From Nymphaea colorata (Eukaryota; Streptophyta; Magnoliopsida; Nymphaeales; Nymphaeaceae), in assembly GCF_008831285.2 (NCBI RefSeq), contig NC_045141.1:14246106-14310105 (forward strand): DNA of 64,000 nucleotides, written 5' to 3'. Positions 11,998 through 25,659 of the stretch are shown here, one piece after another. The position numbers and the translations under genes are program-made. The stretch's first letter is position 1. Each line of letters opens with the position of its first letter. The notes beneath the pieces are model-generated. The model worked only from the letters and a program-made list of their open reading frames with translations, searched no databases and was not told the DNA's origin.

Positions 11998-14900
11998 TCA
12001 ACAACCTTTTGATGAACTGCTACAGCAAAGACGAGTGTCATCAACAAAAGTTGCTGTTAGGCCCATAATCCATGAACTCACCGAAATGTCCTCATGAGCA
12101 TATGTCTGCAGTGAAGCACTACAAGGAAAAGAAACAAATAAAATTAGTTCGTTCCATCCAAGGATAAATCATGTATTCCAGGCAGACATAAGCACATGAA
12201 CATCCAGTGTGCAATTGCAAAACAAAACCAGGGTTGTTTATAAAGCATGAAGTAATTCTCTCAACTGTACTTGCAACTGTTAAATGCATCTCTAGTAAAT
12301 AAATCAACTAGCATATGCTGATTATTGTAGCTATGCAAGAACGAGAGCAGAAAACAGTTTGCAAAGGTGGGAAGCGAGAAGACAACAATGATATGTTAAT
12401 GTAGCACTAAGGCACCAAACAGGAAGCTGGTAGCCTACAGGAGCTCAGCCCACCTGGCTATGATGGACTTAAAAACCTCCAAGTAGGAGGTCAAAAGTTC
12501 AATATCCAAGTTGTCTCTTGGCACGATCTACTAAGGGCTGCCTAAGTCCAGCTTACGTTTTAAAACAAACAGTAGGAAGCAGTAGCTGAGACCGATCTTT
12601 CATTGAAATGCATTTTGCCCATTTTCATGAAAAAAGAAAAGTCAACGCAAATGCACGTAGAATGGAACAATGAAATTGAAAAGCCACAAGTTCATTCATC
12701 TACAAAGGGAATAAATTTCAGAACACCAAGGAATCTTGACCATCATATCAGGTTAGCTAGCGTTCCTCCTGAAAGTGCCATTTCCTTCTAAGGCTTTGGA
12801 ACTTGGAAGTGTAGTTTCAAATGTCTGAAGCAAGGTTTAGAACCCAATGACTTGGCACTCAGCTGGGTCATGACAACTATATATTAGTACTAATACAAGC
12901 ATCATAAGGGACATATTCATACTAACTGCAACTTTTAATTGTATATTTACTATAATAGTATATTTAACATATGAAGTATCATAAAGTGTCATGGAATATC
13001 CATGCAGGGTGCATATACGTGCACATACAAATGTATATATCAATGTGTATATATAGTTTATCTCTGCACCTATCCATGTCCTCCCCTGTGGCAACTAGGA
13101 CCGACTAGTCTCAAGTTTCTAACTGGGTGCCCACTATGCCCCATTTGTGTGCTGCCTGGGCATTCCTACCACTTTTGACCGTGTAGTCCATTGCTCACTG
13201 CAGGACTTGTTGCCTATTTGATGAGAAACTCACTTCTTGCTGACTATTTAGTTGATTTATTCTTGCTTCTTGGGCACCCTTATATTCCCAATTGTTTATC
13301 CTTACATATGTGCTTTATATTAACATATAACGTGTTCTGCTATAGCCATTGTTCAATTCACTTCTTCGGTAATGCCACCATTCTCTTCAATGGTGTCTGT
13401 GCTTTTTTTCCCTTCATGTTTTCTTCCGGGATGTTTCAACAGTGCTTTCAAAAGCTTATTACTCTCTATGTCACATAGATACAGGTATGGGTGCGGGTAA
13501 GAAGTATTGTCAAAAAACTTGGGTATACCTTGATTTTTACTTGTTTATGGCTTATGAGAAATTTGGTTTTTATGATGCACGTTCTATTTAAAAGTTATAT
13601 TAAAGTTATTTAGAAATCAAGTTACAGAAAGTTTTCATTTAATCCCCTCATTAGTACAGTCTTTATGTAGTAGGTTTGGTAATTGAGCAGTCTATCTCTC
13701 CCTCTCTCCTCTATTAAGCCCCTTTTTGGTTAATCTTCATTATTATAGCATTAAATATACTGTTAACATTCATTATCACATCATTAAATATACAATTAAC
13801 CTTCATTATTACAGTATTAAATGGTATGCATAGCCATGGTATATACATGGTAAAGTAGAAAAAAAAACTAAATTTCAGATGAAAAAATTCGGTCAACTTA
13901 TTTATACGTCTTGGATAAGTTGACCGTACCCAACCCGGTACAATTTTGACCATACCCAGCAACGTCCTGGTACCCATACAGGTATCATACCAGATCGGTA
14001 CAGGTACTGCTCGTGTGACACAGATTACTCTTAATGTCATGGTATCTCATTACATTCATCCTCAATTTCTGTCTTAAGCACCATTTCTAATATTCATTTT
14101 TTTATCTTAGTGACTATGATTCAGACAAATGCACAAGAAAATGGGGTCTCCAACTCTTTGAATCTGTTTCGTTCAGAAATCCAAACAAGTAGATCTATCT
14201 TTCATTCGCTAAACAAGTTAACTAAGGTCCAAATAAATTTGAAATTGTGATTTAAAAAATTGGCTAACAATCCACCAACCAACATCTATTTTTTTTTCAT
14301 ATTACAAATTTTTTAACATTATTTGCTATTTCCACCAAATCATTTTTTATTTGTAGGAGAACTAATGTATTGAAAGACAAATGTCTCAGCAACAAACCTG
14401 TTTATATTGATATATCGAGCTAGGTTTTTTGAAAGGAAATATAGTGACCCAGCTGCATGACGAAAATACCTGCATTGACAAATTAAGCAATCAAAAGGCA
14501 ACATGGGTGGCCAAAAACTGAAACAAGGACCAAAAGCGAAAAACTGAAACAAGGACCAAAAGCTAATCCCCATAAAGATCTTACAAAAAAACTTTACATG
14601 AAAAAGGAAAATTTTCAAAAATGATTAACAACCAAATCAAGACATTCAGAAAAATCCAAAGCCTCAACTACTATCAGATACTCACGATTTCCCATCACCA
14701 AACTTCCACCAATTAGGCTCATACCACGGTTTTCCCCTGTAGTCCAAAAAAGGACAAAATTAATGAAAAAGGGAAGAAAAAAGCCAATGAACATAATGCC
14801 GACTATGAAACCATTGCAACGAACTAACCATTTGACATGATACACACATACTGTCAATGCCTTCTCTACTGTATGCTAGCACAAAATTTCAGTTAAGCCT

Positions 14901-17900
14901 TGAGTATAGGTTTTTCATGATAGGTCAGGACAAAAAAACTTGTATTACAAAATTTTAAAATATTGTATGCACAAATGTGGCAAATATACATTCAACACAA
15001 GAAGCTTGAAATTGTGGAGGCAGATCCATTACGTGCATGTGTCAGGACATGGGGACACACATAAATACAATCCAAAATAATGGAAGGTGTTTGGTGATAT
15101 TTCATTCCTTGGAAACAAGTGGATACTATTATACTATTAGTAAAATGCAGCTGTCAAGAAAAGAAGCTTTTTTGAAGAAATGTTTTTCTAAGCACAATGA
15201 ACTCAATTTGTTTCACACCAACATACCAGCTTTGTGTGTCATGCATGGTTTTATAGTTCTCAAAATTATCTTTTATTCACATGAACATGAGCTTGTGAAA
15301 AGACTCTTCCCTGTGTACATATTTGTCAAAAGATCATTCCCCTGTTGTATAGAAAATTAGAATAACTGTATGAAGGAGGATAAAAGGGTCATAGCAGGTT
15401 CCCAAAAAAATTATGACAGGAACTTTTTTCCATGTGGATGAAGAAAGGCAGCCATCAAGAGGGATTGACCCCTTCACATGCTTATCTCTCTCTCTCCACC
15501 CCCTCCCTCCCCACCCCCAACCCCCTAAAAAAAAAAAAAAGAAACCTCAACCACACACTGACAGACACGGAAGAATAGAGAGAGTGCTCTATCTTGTTTT
15601 CACAATCTTTAAAATAATAATAACAAAGATAGTTCTATGCACTTTTCTATAATAATAATAACAAAGATAGTTCTATGCATTTTTCTACAAAATCTAATCA
15701 GATTACAAATCACATGCACGGAAAAGATAGTTCTATGCATTTTTTCTATAATGTTTTGCTGGACTACAATCATATTAATGTGGCGTGTAGATATGCAACA
15801 AAATGAACTATGAAGATTGATCAAACTTTGTGAATATAAGTGAATATAAATGGATACATGAGCCTATGAAAAGAAAAAGGCAGAAAAAGAAACAAAAGTT
15901 GGCATCCAGCAAATCAAGCTTAATTAGGAAGTTACTCTTCACTAACGACTGGCCCAGATTTCATACACCCTACATAAGCACCATCTTGACCACGATGACT
16001 TTGAAGAATCCCAATGAGTCCATCTGATGCAGAAATGGAGCATGTAATAATTATTCAGATAGATGGACAAATGAGAGTTGGCAGCAGTAAATTCCAACAG
16101 ATTAAATAACCAAATTACTTTACCCAGGTCAATGTTAACATTCTCATCGAGCTTAACATAGAAGTCAGCATCCCACATTTCAACCGCTGAACTGAAAAAG
16201 AACTTGGCTTTCTTAGGCAATTCTTCTTGAACTTCCTCGTGACCTTCCTAAAGGAAAAAAGAACAATTGATCACTACCAAGAAGAAATGAAATTAGACCA
16301 TTAATAAAAAAAATCATAAGATTTTTTATATACTCTTTTCCATGTAAAACAGTAAAAGGTCAACAGAAAAGTACTTGAAACCCACAATGTGGAGAAGTAT
16401 TATCTACATAGAACAAAAAATTAACTTTTCACAGAAGTGCTGAGCAACTAATTTAGGCATTCACAATAATATGGCATGAAAAATTTCAAAGAGAAATAAA
16501 TGGGATTACATGTGTTGGGAAGGGATACAAGGACGGTAAGAGACAAATATTATTAATGAGAATTTATTCATTTAGACATTAAGAATTACAAGGAAATACT
16601 AACAGAAACTTTAACCAAATGGTGAACTGTGCTTGAGCACGACAAGGGTACATCTGGTGCCAAAATCATAGTGATTAATGCTAACAACATTGTGAATATT
16701 AAATCAAGATAAAAAAGATAATAACGGAAAATACTGCAAGACAGAGATAAAAGGTCCTAAAAGACATGATTTTGTAGCTTTGATATGTCAACACAACTTA
16801 ACATGGGCAAGGAGTGCAAAGTATGGACTGTTCAAACCTCGAATGATCTGATTCTAATCTGCATGTCTTTTAATATGCCTCTTCAATACAGTGTTTGAGG
16901 AGAAAAAAAAAGTCCAAATAGAGCAGGATCAACATTTGGCCGGACATTGTAAGTTAAAAGTCAATCATACATTCTGAACATCAAACTCTTAGTCTCGTTA
17001 ATAAACAAGAGAAGGATGGAAAAAATATGTGTCAGGATAACAGTATAGGTGATTAGCAACATATAACAAACTGATAAAACTACATAGGCTTTTATCAAAA
17101 AACTGCATAAAACATATTATAAAGCTTAAAGAGAGCCATAAGCTTACTAGAATCAAGAAATCCTTTGTTTGACGAGACTCATCATCAATACTACGATCTA
17201 AGCTGTCGCCACGGTTTGCACTGCAAGTTAAAGGAACATGATCATTCAATAAAAAACACAGACATCAACTGCCATCGATATAATTAAAAGCTTCACATTA
17301 TCAAAGAAAAAGAGAAGTGGATGTGCAATCTATGAAAACAATTTAGATTAAAATACATGAATACAGGAACAAGACCTTCTTCCGATCACAAAACGAATGA
17401 TAACACCTTTTTCCGTAAGTTCTCTCAGGGCATCACCTGTAAATTGTGAAATGAAACGTTCAGTATGTCATTTTGCCAAGAACTAATAACTTGACGTCAT
17501 ATTCACCAACTAAAAGGACTGCACAGGAACATAATTTATGAATCAATCCAATCCTAAGGCAGCTATTCCTGGTAAGAACTTTTACTAATCATACCCATGC
17601 TACTCCAGGGATAGTTTTCATGGGAAACTGTGAACAGAATTCCCTGATGAATGTGATAGAACTGCAGGAGAAGGAAAAGCTTTCTGAAAAATAGAGTTGA
17701 CTTGAGTCTAATGCTGGAGGGCACATCATGTCAATGTTTTCCAGAGATTATTTAGCAAGCTGACAGCATTTCTCAATGTTTTAAATATAATATAATCAAG
17801 CATATCAATTCTGGAGGCATCTTTTCCTCAATATAACTTGCCGGAAAGTTGAAACTCAAGCAATTGAGCTAAAGAAATTAAGAAGCCTAATTTTTCACCA

Positions 17901-19400
17901 CATCACGAGTAAATTCACAGGTCACACAGGAATGTTCTCTCCATCTCAATGCACCACGCTAAGAAAATTTACAAGATAAAAGAATTTCAAACCACTTACG
18001 ACCCCAAAATTTTCTTGACAAGAGAAGGCACTAGATGCATCATATCTCTAGCAAACAATAGTAAAGGAATTCCAATTAATGGAACAAACTAACCTTTTGG
18101 AAGCCAACTATTCCGAATCCTTTTCCTGCTCAGGCGACTCCCAAAGCCTGTGAAAATTCCTATAACGGCAAGGTACTTCCGGCCAGATGAAGATCCATTC
18201 CCTAACTTATTCATAAGGTACCCTTGACTCCTTGCCAGCGTCAAGTCCATCTCGACTTCTACAATTCTTCTCGCCAGATCTCTAAAAAAAAACCACAAAA
18301 CCAACATCAACCACGCGTGAAAGAAACAGGAAAAAAAACACGATCAAATGAATTCCAGCATAGGAAATTTTCATTCAAAATTTCAAGAAGGCTTACTTGC
18401 ATCCGAGGTTCTCTAGTTTATCTTCTACAGAAAGAACCTTTGGGACCTAATATCGAAACGCCAAAATATGCTTATGATCAATAATCACATGTAGGAAGAG
18501 AATACATAATTTTTGCAGACGATGGTTTCTCAAAACACAATAACATAATCAGAAACGAATCAACACTATCGAAGCTCCAAAACGCGCTCAAGATCAGCAT
18601 CGCATGCAAGAAGAGAGTACATAAATATCGCACAAGATGGTTTCTCAAAACACAATAGCATAATCAGAAACGACATCAACACCAGCAGTGAGTTTCTCTA
18701 ACTATATCAACCAAAAAACAAATCAAACATTTCATCCTTCCAATCTAATTCATTCTTATCGATTTCCGCCTTCAACGCTGTGCATCATTGGCTCCTTCCT
18801 GTTCGATATGTCTTTTCAAGTTCATGCCAGGGAGGCGGCAGACTGTGAAGGCATTCCGTCGAGCGCTATCGAAGTGTTGTCATATTTCCAATCAAGAACT
18901 GGCAGAATTCATTGAGCCAGTCGAAAATGCCATTGCAAGGAATGCGTCGACATCTATAATGAACCTCGAAACCATCGAACCAAGGAGGGGGAATTTCCCT
19001 GTGCATGGGTGGTTGCATCTGATCCCCATAGGATAAACAATTCATAATAACGAATGAACGTGTAAACGAGAAGAGGAAAAAATCCGAAGAAGAGGGAGAC
19101 CTGGTCGCTGCTCTTCTGAAGAATGCTAACCAAAAGCATCCTGTTCTCAGCGTCCTGCCATAACCTGGCAAAACGGCAAACCAAAGTACCTCAGCTATCT
19201 CGGCCTGATATCGGCGGAAGGGGCGAAGAAGAAAAGAACACTAACCGTCCGGCGATGTAGAGGGAGGCGAGGCAGGAGAAGAAGGCCATGACGATGAGGG
19301 ATCTGCTGGAACCAAAGGAGGAGGACGATGATCTGGCGTGGGATCGCCACCTCCTCTCGTGCCTCAGCGAACTCCCCAGACTCATCCCGTTGCTCTCCAT
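11998..19400 (-). CDS. Probable beta-1,3-galactosyltransferase (GT31), 11 exons, 345 aa
   Basis: Exons in transcript order: 19400-19246, 19164-19101, 18437-18397, 18281-18094, 17436-17376, 17220-17148, 16247-16124, 16023-15936, 14736-14686, 14469-14398 and 12118-11998. All introns are GT-AG and every phase matches, giving 345 residues. The protein is a type II Golgi membrane glycosyltransferase: a short Ser/Arg-rich cytosolic tail, one membrane segment at about residues 34-51, a stem, then the GT31 domain. Family blocks seen are [72 protein letters not shown], the metal-binding region VKLDENV (Asp228), [30 protein letters not shown] and the C-terminal DDTRLCCSS. The order matches the Arabidopsis At2g26100 group (B3GALT12-like). 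It likely transfers galactose from UDP-galactose onto glycans; the acceptor is unknown. The last intron is 2.3 kb. Confidence 0.92.
12430..12545 (+). repeat. SINE-like fragment in the last intron of the galactosyltransferase gene
   Basis: The stretch reads GAGCTCAGCCCACCTGGC, A-box-like, followed about 40 bases on by GGAGGTCAAAAGTTCAATAT, B-box-like. This resembles a decayed tRNA-related SINE head. The ends are not resolved and no target duplication was found. Confidence 0.35.
13735..13822. repeat. Degenerate ~33-bp tandem repeat, about 2.7 copies
   Basis: Three successive units share the core TTCATTAT followed by CATTAAATATAC or ATTAAAT. They start at about 13735, 13767 and 13800. They lie in the last intron of the galactosyltransferase gene. 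Confidence 0.6.
14513..14564. repeat. 26-bp tandem repeat, two copies
   Basis: Two near-identical units of period 26 with the core AACTGAAACAAGGACC. They lie in the short intron between exons 9 and 10 of the galactosyltransferase gene, close to the acceptor side. Confidence 0.75.
15613..15750. repeat. 38-bp tandem repeat, two copies plus a displaced third core
   Basis: Units at 15613-15650 and 15651-15688 differ by about two bases and share AAGATAGTTCTATGCA. A third copy of that core is at 15724-15740. All lie in the intron between exons 8 and 9 of the galactosyltransferase gene. Confidence 0.75.
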
Positions 19401-20949
19401 CTCCCCTCCCGTGGGGAGATCTGACTGTCCGAGAGAGATCGAACCGGTTCGGTCTCTCCCAGAAAAAGAAGAAGGATCGCACCTGAGATGGAACTCCTTT
19501 CTTCGTTCTCACCACAAAATCAACCCCTAATTTCAGAGGTGGAAGACAATCCTTCCCTTCGTTCTTCTCCTCCCTGATTTTGAATTGCACGATCCGCGCA
19601 TGAAGAGCACGAAGGATTCGATTGCCGGGAAAACAAGGCCCCCTCGGGGGCAATCTTTGTTTTCGGTTCTGTCTGGAGCGATCCCCCCCCTATACGCATT
19701 ATGACAAAATGGGTCTTATCTTCTGCTGATTTTCAACGTTACCCCTGTGTGTAACTTGATTTCAATTTGATTGTAAAGGGTGTTGCACCATACGATATAT
19801 ATAGGCAATTTCCGTGTTATGCTATCAAAAGGACATTTTGGTAATTGTATAAGGTAAAAATATTTCAAAAATAAAATGGTCTACTTAATTATAAGGGCAT
19901 TTTAGTCATTTTAATTCATAACGTGTGGTCCACTCTTAGAGAACATTACTTATGACATGCTCAGATATATGCATGACTATTGTTTAATTTAAAAAAGTAG
20001 TTTTAACCATAGCATACTATAAAGAAAAAAAAATATGTATATATCTTGTATTTTACTACTACATCTACATTTGCTTGCTAACCGCGATATGACAATAGGT
20101 TCTCAATTGTCTAATATAATTTGGTTTGAAAAGGTTGAGAATTTTATTTTTATGTCATGGTGTTAGAAAAGGGCCTTTCATTAAATTTTACAACATTTAT
20201 GTTGAGATTTGTTTTTAAAAGATTTGCGATTAGGGTTTTATCATGCAAAACAACTTTTCCTCAATTTCTTATACAAAATTTCATGTTTACTTCTCCGGTG
20301 AAGACATGAGGGATAGGCCTTCTTATTTTTTGTTAGCGAGGATATTTACAACAAAAAATCAAATCATTCTCAAGATGATTATATTACCAAAAAGATAGTT
20401 GACTGGAATCCCAGCCAACTTGGCCCATAACACATTCTTTATATCCCTTATCACCGAAACATAAGAACAACATACTGCAAGCTTCAACCGATGGTTGTTG
20501 GTACGACAGATGTAATCTGTTAAGATGACTCTGCACATGCACAAAAGGCCCAACCCTTTCTGTTGCACTTTTGTTGGCTTTGTTCAGTACATCTTTCCAA
20601 GCCTCATTGTTAGATTGTACGACTATTGCCTACTCATCAATATTGATCTTACCTAAGCATTTGTTCAAAACCCAGCTCTCAAAGAACACCCTCCCTTCTT
20701 TCGACCAATAGCAAACTCTAAAAAGGTATCCTCCATTGTAGCTTCTAATCAATTCTTCGACAAGTGGCACATGCCTTCTCCATGCCAAGATGCAATGTGA
20801 ATGTTGTATCCAACTCCTTCTTGAAAGCTCTAATTTGCTGACATGATGCGTTGGTGTAGCCAGAATTGCACTCTTTGATTATCTATTTTATTACGATTTA
20901 CTTTCTTGTATTGTTCTTTGCAAGATTCTCAAAAACTAGAGCAGTAGGC
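19401..20949. other. Promoter side of the galactosyltransferase gene and AT-rich intergenic DNA
   Basis: The GC-richer part 19401-19680 should hold the leader and core promoter of the minus-strand gene. Beyond about 19800 the sequence is AT-rich with no gene recognised. The segment 20340-20949 may be the decayed 3' continuation of the LINE fragment that follows; it shows no intact frame. Confidence 0.5.
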
Positions 20950-21660
20950 ACCAACAGTCATGTTTCGCCTTGTTCCTCAACTGCCACAAGAACCAAATAG
21001 CAATGTGAAAAGTTGTTTTCCAAATATTCGCTACAGCTTCCTTTTGAATTTCCTTTTGCACCACCAAATGAGACGTCGTTTAATGGTCCGATTTCTCATA
21101 TTCTTTTGCTTGAATTTAGTTGCAATGAACTACCATAATATTTTTGAAGTCGGGCAACCAAAAAACATGTGGTTTTCATCATCGTGTTTGTGGCACAAGA
21201 CACACGTTGCTGCAATCCTAGTTTTTTGAGTCTGATTTCAATCATGGTTCTGCCTTGACATCCATTGTGAAGTGTCCACTTCGCCTAGGAAATCCATTTT
21301 TGATCCAAATGTATTGACGCCACTTTTCAGTTTTCTTGTGCAGCCTTATAACCTCCCACATCCATGTCCAAGAGATGGGGAGAGTGTGTTGATTAGCCCA
21401 GACGAGTGCATCTTCCTGAGTATCCACGACGGTCAACGTCATAGTATCAGGCCTTTATCTACTCACTTTAGCATGCAGCTCCTAATTAGGTCCAAGGATA
21501 AACTCTTTAAGAGTGACTCTAGGATTGATTAACTCAAGAAGAGTGCCATTTACATCAATCAGCTCTGCTAAAGGCCTACCTACCCAGTTGACAGCCCAAA
21601 ATTTAGCCCTACAGCCATCTTTAATTTACCAACAGACATGATCCTTGATTTGCTTCCATG
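20950..21660 (-). pseudogene. Decayed LINE (non-LTR retrotransposon) 3' coding fragment
   Basis: Read on the minus strand in shifting frames, the stretch encodes pieces typical of the region after the reverse transcriptase of plant LINEs. First comes FWAVNWVGRPLAELI, the usual 'W-G-PL' block. Then come QHTLPISWTWMW and WRQYIWIKNGFPRRSGHF. A zf-RVT-like zinc block follows, CHKHDDENHMFFGCP, and then HIAIWFLWQLRNKAKH. Several stops and frameshifts interrupt it, so it is not functional. The upstream endonuclease and reverse transcriptase domains were not seen. Element ends are not resolved. Confidence 0.6.
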
Positions 21661-23149
21661 ATCTTCGTTTACTTTTATAAATCTCTTCACACTTTTCTTT
21701 TCCCTTGTTTTTGTTTTGTTCGGGAATCGATTTTGCTGCCTGTTTATTATTTTTCATGTCCTATAATTGCCCCCAGTATCTCCAAATGCAAAATCTCATT
21801 GAAATATTTTTGTGTTCACCATTAACTAATATTTATTAATTAACTGTTCTTAAGAGTTGATTGAAAAAGTAAGAAATGATAAGATTGTCTAAATATTATA
21901 GAGCACACATGTTTGTAAAGTTGTTGATATCGGTACAAGACATAATTACCTTCATATCTTTTAAATATCTTATGTGATTCATAATTTAAATTAAGTTTTA
22001 CCCTAAATGAAGTAAAGTACACGACTTTAATATATTAAGCAAAACACAAGACGTTTATGCTTATAAATTATATTCATGGGTATCACAGGAGATGAGAGAC
22101 CTACCATCAAAATGCATGCTTTGTACCTAACAGGAAAAAAAATAGTCAAATTATTTGATTATTATATTAAAAAAATCATGTCATCATTTACATACAAAGA
22201 ACTAATTGGATCTTTCTTATGTTTGTCTTTATGTAAGATCAAGTAAGAATCAAACAAGGGGTTTTCATTCTTTCATGTTAGAATGAAACTCGTATAAGTT
22301 CAAAAAAGCGGTTTCTTGTTCACACATATATACAATACAAGATCTACCAAAAACTAAATATTAGACACTGACAATGAAATTCATATAAGTTCTAAGAGGT
22401 GATCCTTTGTGTTTTATGTTAGACTTGCCATAAGTGAATAAAGAACATTTGTTTTTTTTTTTTGTTAGAATGTGATACATACAAGTTTTAAGACAAATAT
22501 TTTTTATTTAAATTATCTCATCTAAATGTACTCATTCTGATATTTTCATTCAATTTTTATCCTTCACTTGTATTATTCAATGATCATAGTGCAAACATTC
22601 ATACCTTGTAACATGCATTTGACAATGGTTATCCGTATTTTTTATTTCATAAAAAAATTATATAATTACTAGTTTTTAAAATACTTTAATTAACAGTAGA
22701 TTCTAAAGCAGTTGAGCACTGTGACATATAAAAGTTAGATGTAGAGGACGACATTTAAATTGTATAACAAGTTTCCTCAAAGATAATCAAATTTGTGTAA
22801 TGTAAAATATATTGCATTTAATAGTTAAATATATGCAAGAAGTAAAAACTTTATTGAATTTGAACTATAAATCAATGGTATAGTTAATGGAAGGACTAGA
22901 TATCCATATGAGGAAATGCAAATATTTGTATGACATTAGATGATGCATTCAAATGCATGATTCATTATTGATTTTGTCCAAATTGTATTTTTAGTATCAT
23001 CATGAGGAATCTACATTTTCTATATTGCAAAAAAAAAAAATACATTAATACCAAGACTTTATAGATTATCCATGTCATTTGCTTATTAAGTACTTTAATG
23101 GAAAATTAGTAGATCAAAAAATTAGAATATGTTTTATCACTCAAAGTAA
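21661..23149. other. AT-rich DNA without a recognised gene
   Basis: Very AT-rich with only short open frames. It may include unrecognisable parts of the CACTA remnant to its right, since that fragment reads toward lower coordinates. Confidence 0.4.
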
Positions 23150-23690
23150 GTTGTTCTGCAGGTTGTCATGTTTTAGATCGTTACCAATGTCATCATATAT
23201 CTTCAATGCTGGTGGTGTCCGATGAATCAAACTTGACAACAAAAAAAAGTGAAATGAACCAGTTCCTCTATGATTGATAACAAAACTATGTAAGATTAAT
23301 AACATAATTAGAAGCAACTATATTGTCCAATAAAAGTGCATCAAATTTATACAAAATGAATGATCTACAAACTTTAGTCATAGATATATTCCTATACTTG
23401 TTGTCAATTCAAGTTGGCAAAGTACTATAGTACTTTGTCCTTGTAGATATTGTTATTCTTGTTCAAACTTTCAAACATATTTTATAGAAAATCTTATACA
23501 ATCAGCCAATGATAAATTGGCGTTCACATATAACGATATATGCACCACTGATGGAATAAAATGATGCATAAATATGTGACAATCATGATTTTTAAATCTA
23601 ATAATTTTGTGATCCATAATGTATGTGTTTTGAAATATTTATAGCAAATCCATTTAGTTTACCTATGCCCATCTTTTTTTTATTTCTATG
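23150..23690 (-). pseudogene. CACTA (En/Spm) transposase remnant, minus strand
   Basis: Minus-strand reading gives KLNGFAINISKHIHYG, then after one frameshift FKNHDCHIFMHHFIPSV followed by LADCIRFSI, and further on a piece with IVLCQLE. These match in order the well-known core of plant TNP2-type transposases: an 'xGYxSNISxxV' block, then 'K-x-HDCH-xxMxxxxP', then the 'LCxLExxFPP' block of the DUF4218 part. The frame is interrupted repeatedly, so this is a dead copy. Terminal CACTA repeats were not located. Confidence 0.55.
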
Positions 23691-24658
23691 CATAAAAAAT
23701 AGGAAGTTGAAGTATACATCTTATGAAAACTTAGAATAGGCACTGGATGAAATGTATATTGTATTTTTATATCTTATAAGTTCATTTAAGCTTTCAATGA
23801 GTTCTTACATTCATTTTTTAAGTCCACAATATACGAAAAACACTATTCCCATTTAATTTTTTTAATATGTACTATATCTTAATTATGTTAGACTAAATTG
23901 ACCACAAAAAAGAAAGGTCAAATTGGTTTAGATTTTTTTATTTAAATAGTTTTATTTTATCGCAAACAGAAACATATGCACTTGAACTTAGCAACGCAAA
24001 ACACAGCCCACCTAGTAGCCTACTCTGAGTGAATTCGCCACAAAACACTAAAACATCATAAAACTTGTGTATCAATTTACTTATTAGGTTATTATGTTCG
24101 ACTATTATGAATTAATTATTAAATAATATTATATAAAGTGTATATTCTCTTGATTTGAAAACATTAATTTTTAATTTGATTCGCAAATGATTCTGCTTAC
24201 AATTTCATTTAGGTGATTCAATTTTTATTATCCAAGACAAATAAGTTATATGACAAACAGACCAAGTACACAATTTATTCTACTTTAACACTGAATATGC
24301 AATAAAAATAAATTGCCTAAAATATTCATTTTTTTTTTCTGAAAACCACCAAATACATCGATCCCTCTTCTCGTGCATGTGATTCATTCATCTAACAAGG
24401 TGTGACCTTAGCATGCAAAAAACCAAATTAAACAGTCAACAATGTATTAGGTTTAAGTAGATATATTACAACTTACCATACATTATAATCAAACATTCTA
24501 TAAGTTGTTTTGGAACATACTACTATAGGCAGATATCAATTAGACGCTACCATAAGCAGATGTACGATACTAAGATAACAATTAAAATATATAATCAAAA
24601 CTTATTTCATCAACAATATCTTTCATATTAAATATTTAACTAAAGTAAATCATCATAG

Positions 24659-24706
<48 letters not shown>

Positions 24707-25659
24707 ATTTCTTTGCTTCAATAAATTATGTAGGGTGGAGGTTCAACTGTCTTCTTTTTCTTTAAATATATAAAAGAGATCCTCTCTATTTTTCAACAGA
24801 ATATGATTTTTTATTATGTATATTTTTGTTCCTCAATGGATTTTGTGGTGTTTTAATTTTAAGAAATACGTATGTTACCCTTAGGCACTTCAACCTCCAA
24901 TTGTCTATGTAATGATACTTACATAGTTAACATTTATATTTGTTTTTCGTATTTTAATTTCAGATGAATGGACTTTATTGGACGTTATTGATATGATCGT
25001 CTTGCAATTTTTTTGTCCTTATTTTCTTTTCATTTTTTTATGAAGTAGTGTAGACATTGAAGTTGAAAGAATGTCGTCAGTGGATAGTCTACTTTAGGTT
25101 TTTGTTCATTATTCAATAAGAAAAGGTTTTTTTTGAAAAAAAAATTGAAAACTTCCAAGTATTTATAATTAATTTTTCATTTTTTCATGTGAAATGTTTG
25201 AAAGGTTTTACTATCACATATACAAGGACACTATATGTCGTTTAATTTATTGCAATGCCATGTGGTAAATATTTTCATTATTTACAATATCACAAAGAAT
25301 ATGACTAAGTTAAAATCTTGACTAGTGAAATAGCATTTGCACCTTAATTAATAAAATACTATGGAGTTAACATAAATGTACACATTACATAACAAAGATC
25401 AGCCATCACATTTTTGTATGGCGTTGATGAATTAGAACATTAATTACTAAATTGGAATATCAACTTACGCATTAGTCGATTAATGAAATACTTTGGAATT
25501 AATACGAATGGATTATCAGATAAAGAAAAATAAGATTTTTGGAGTTTGAAATGCTAAGAGTCAATGTGGCTATGTTTGGGATTATATAAGAACATTCACA
25601 CCAAGTAGATTGTCAAACAATATTGAAGATATTGTTTTTGCAAACTAAGTTTATCAGGG
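23691..25659. other. AT-rich DNA with a (TA)n microsatellite
   Basis: No gene recognised. A (TA)n run of about 40 bases spans 24662-24703. The region lies between two oppositely oriented CACTA coding fragments and is probably further decayed transposon DNA, which is inference. Confidence 0.4.

Noticed and set aside
12106-12107. Alternative acceptor for the last galactosyltransferase exon at CACTGCAG
   Set aside because: Using it breaks the phase with the preceding exon and removes the conserved Ser-x-Ser-Leu segment; the acceptor before 12118 restores both.
12117-12131. CACTACAAGGAAAAG, which looks like a CACTA transposon end
   Set aside because: On the minus strand this is the splice acceptor and first bases of the last galactosyltransferase exon (TTTCCTTGTAG then TGCTTC), which is needed for a correct frame. 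The match is coincidental.
15413-15652. 79-codon plus-strand frame
   Set aside because: It is pro/lys-rich because it crosses CT- and A-rich simple sequence inside an intron of the minus-strand galactosyltransferase gene.
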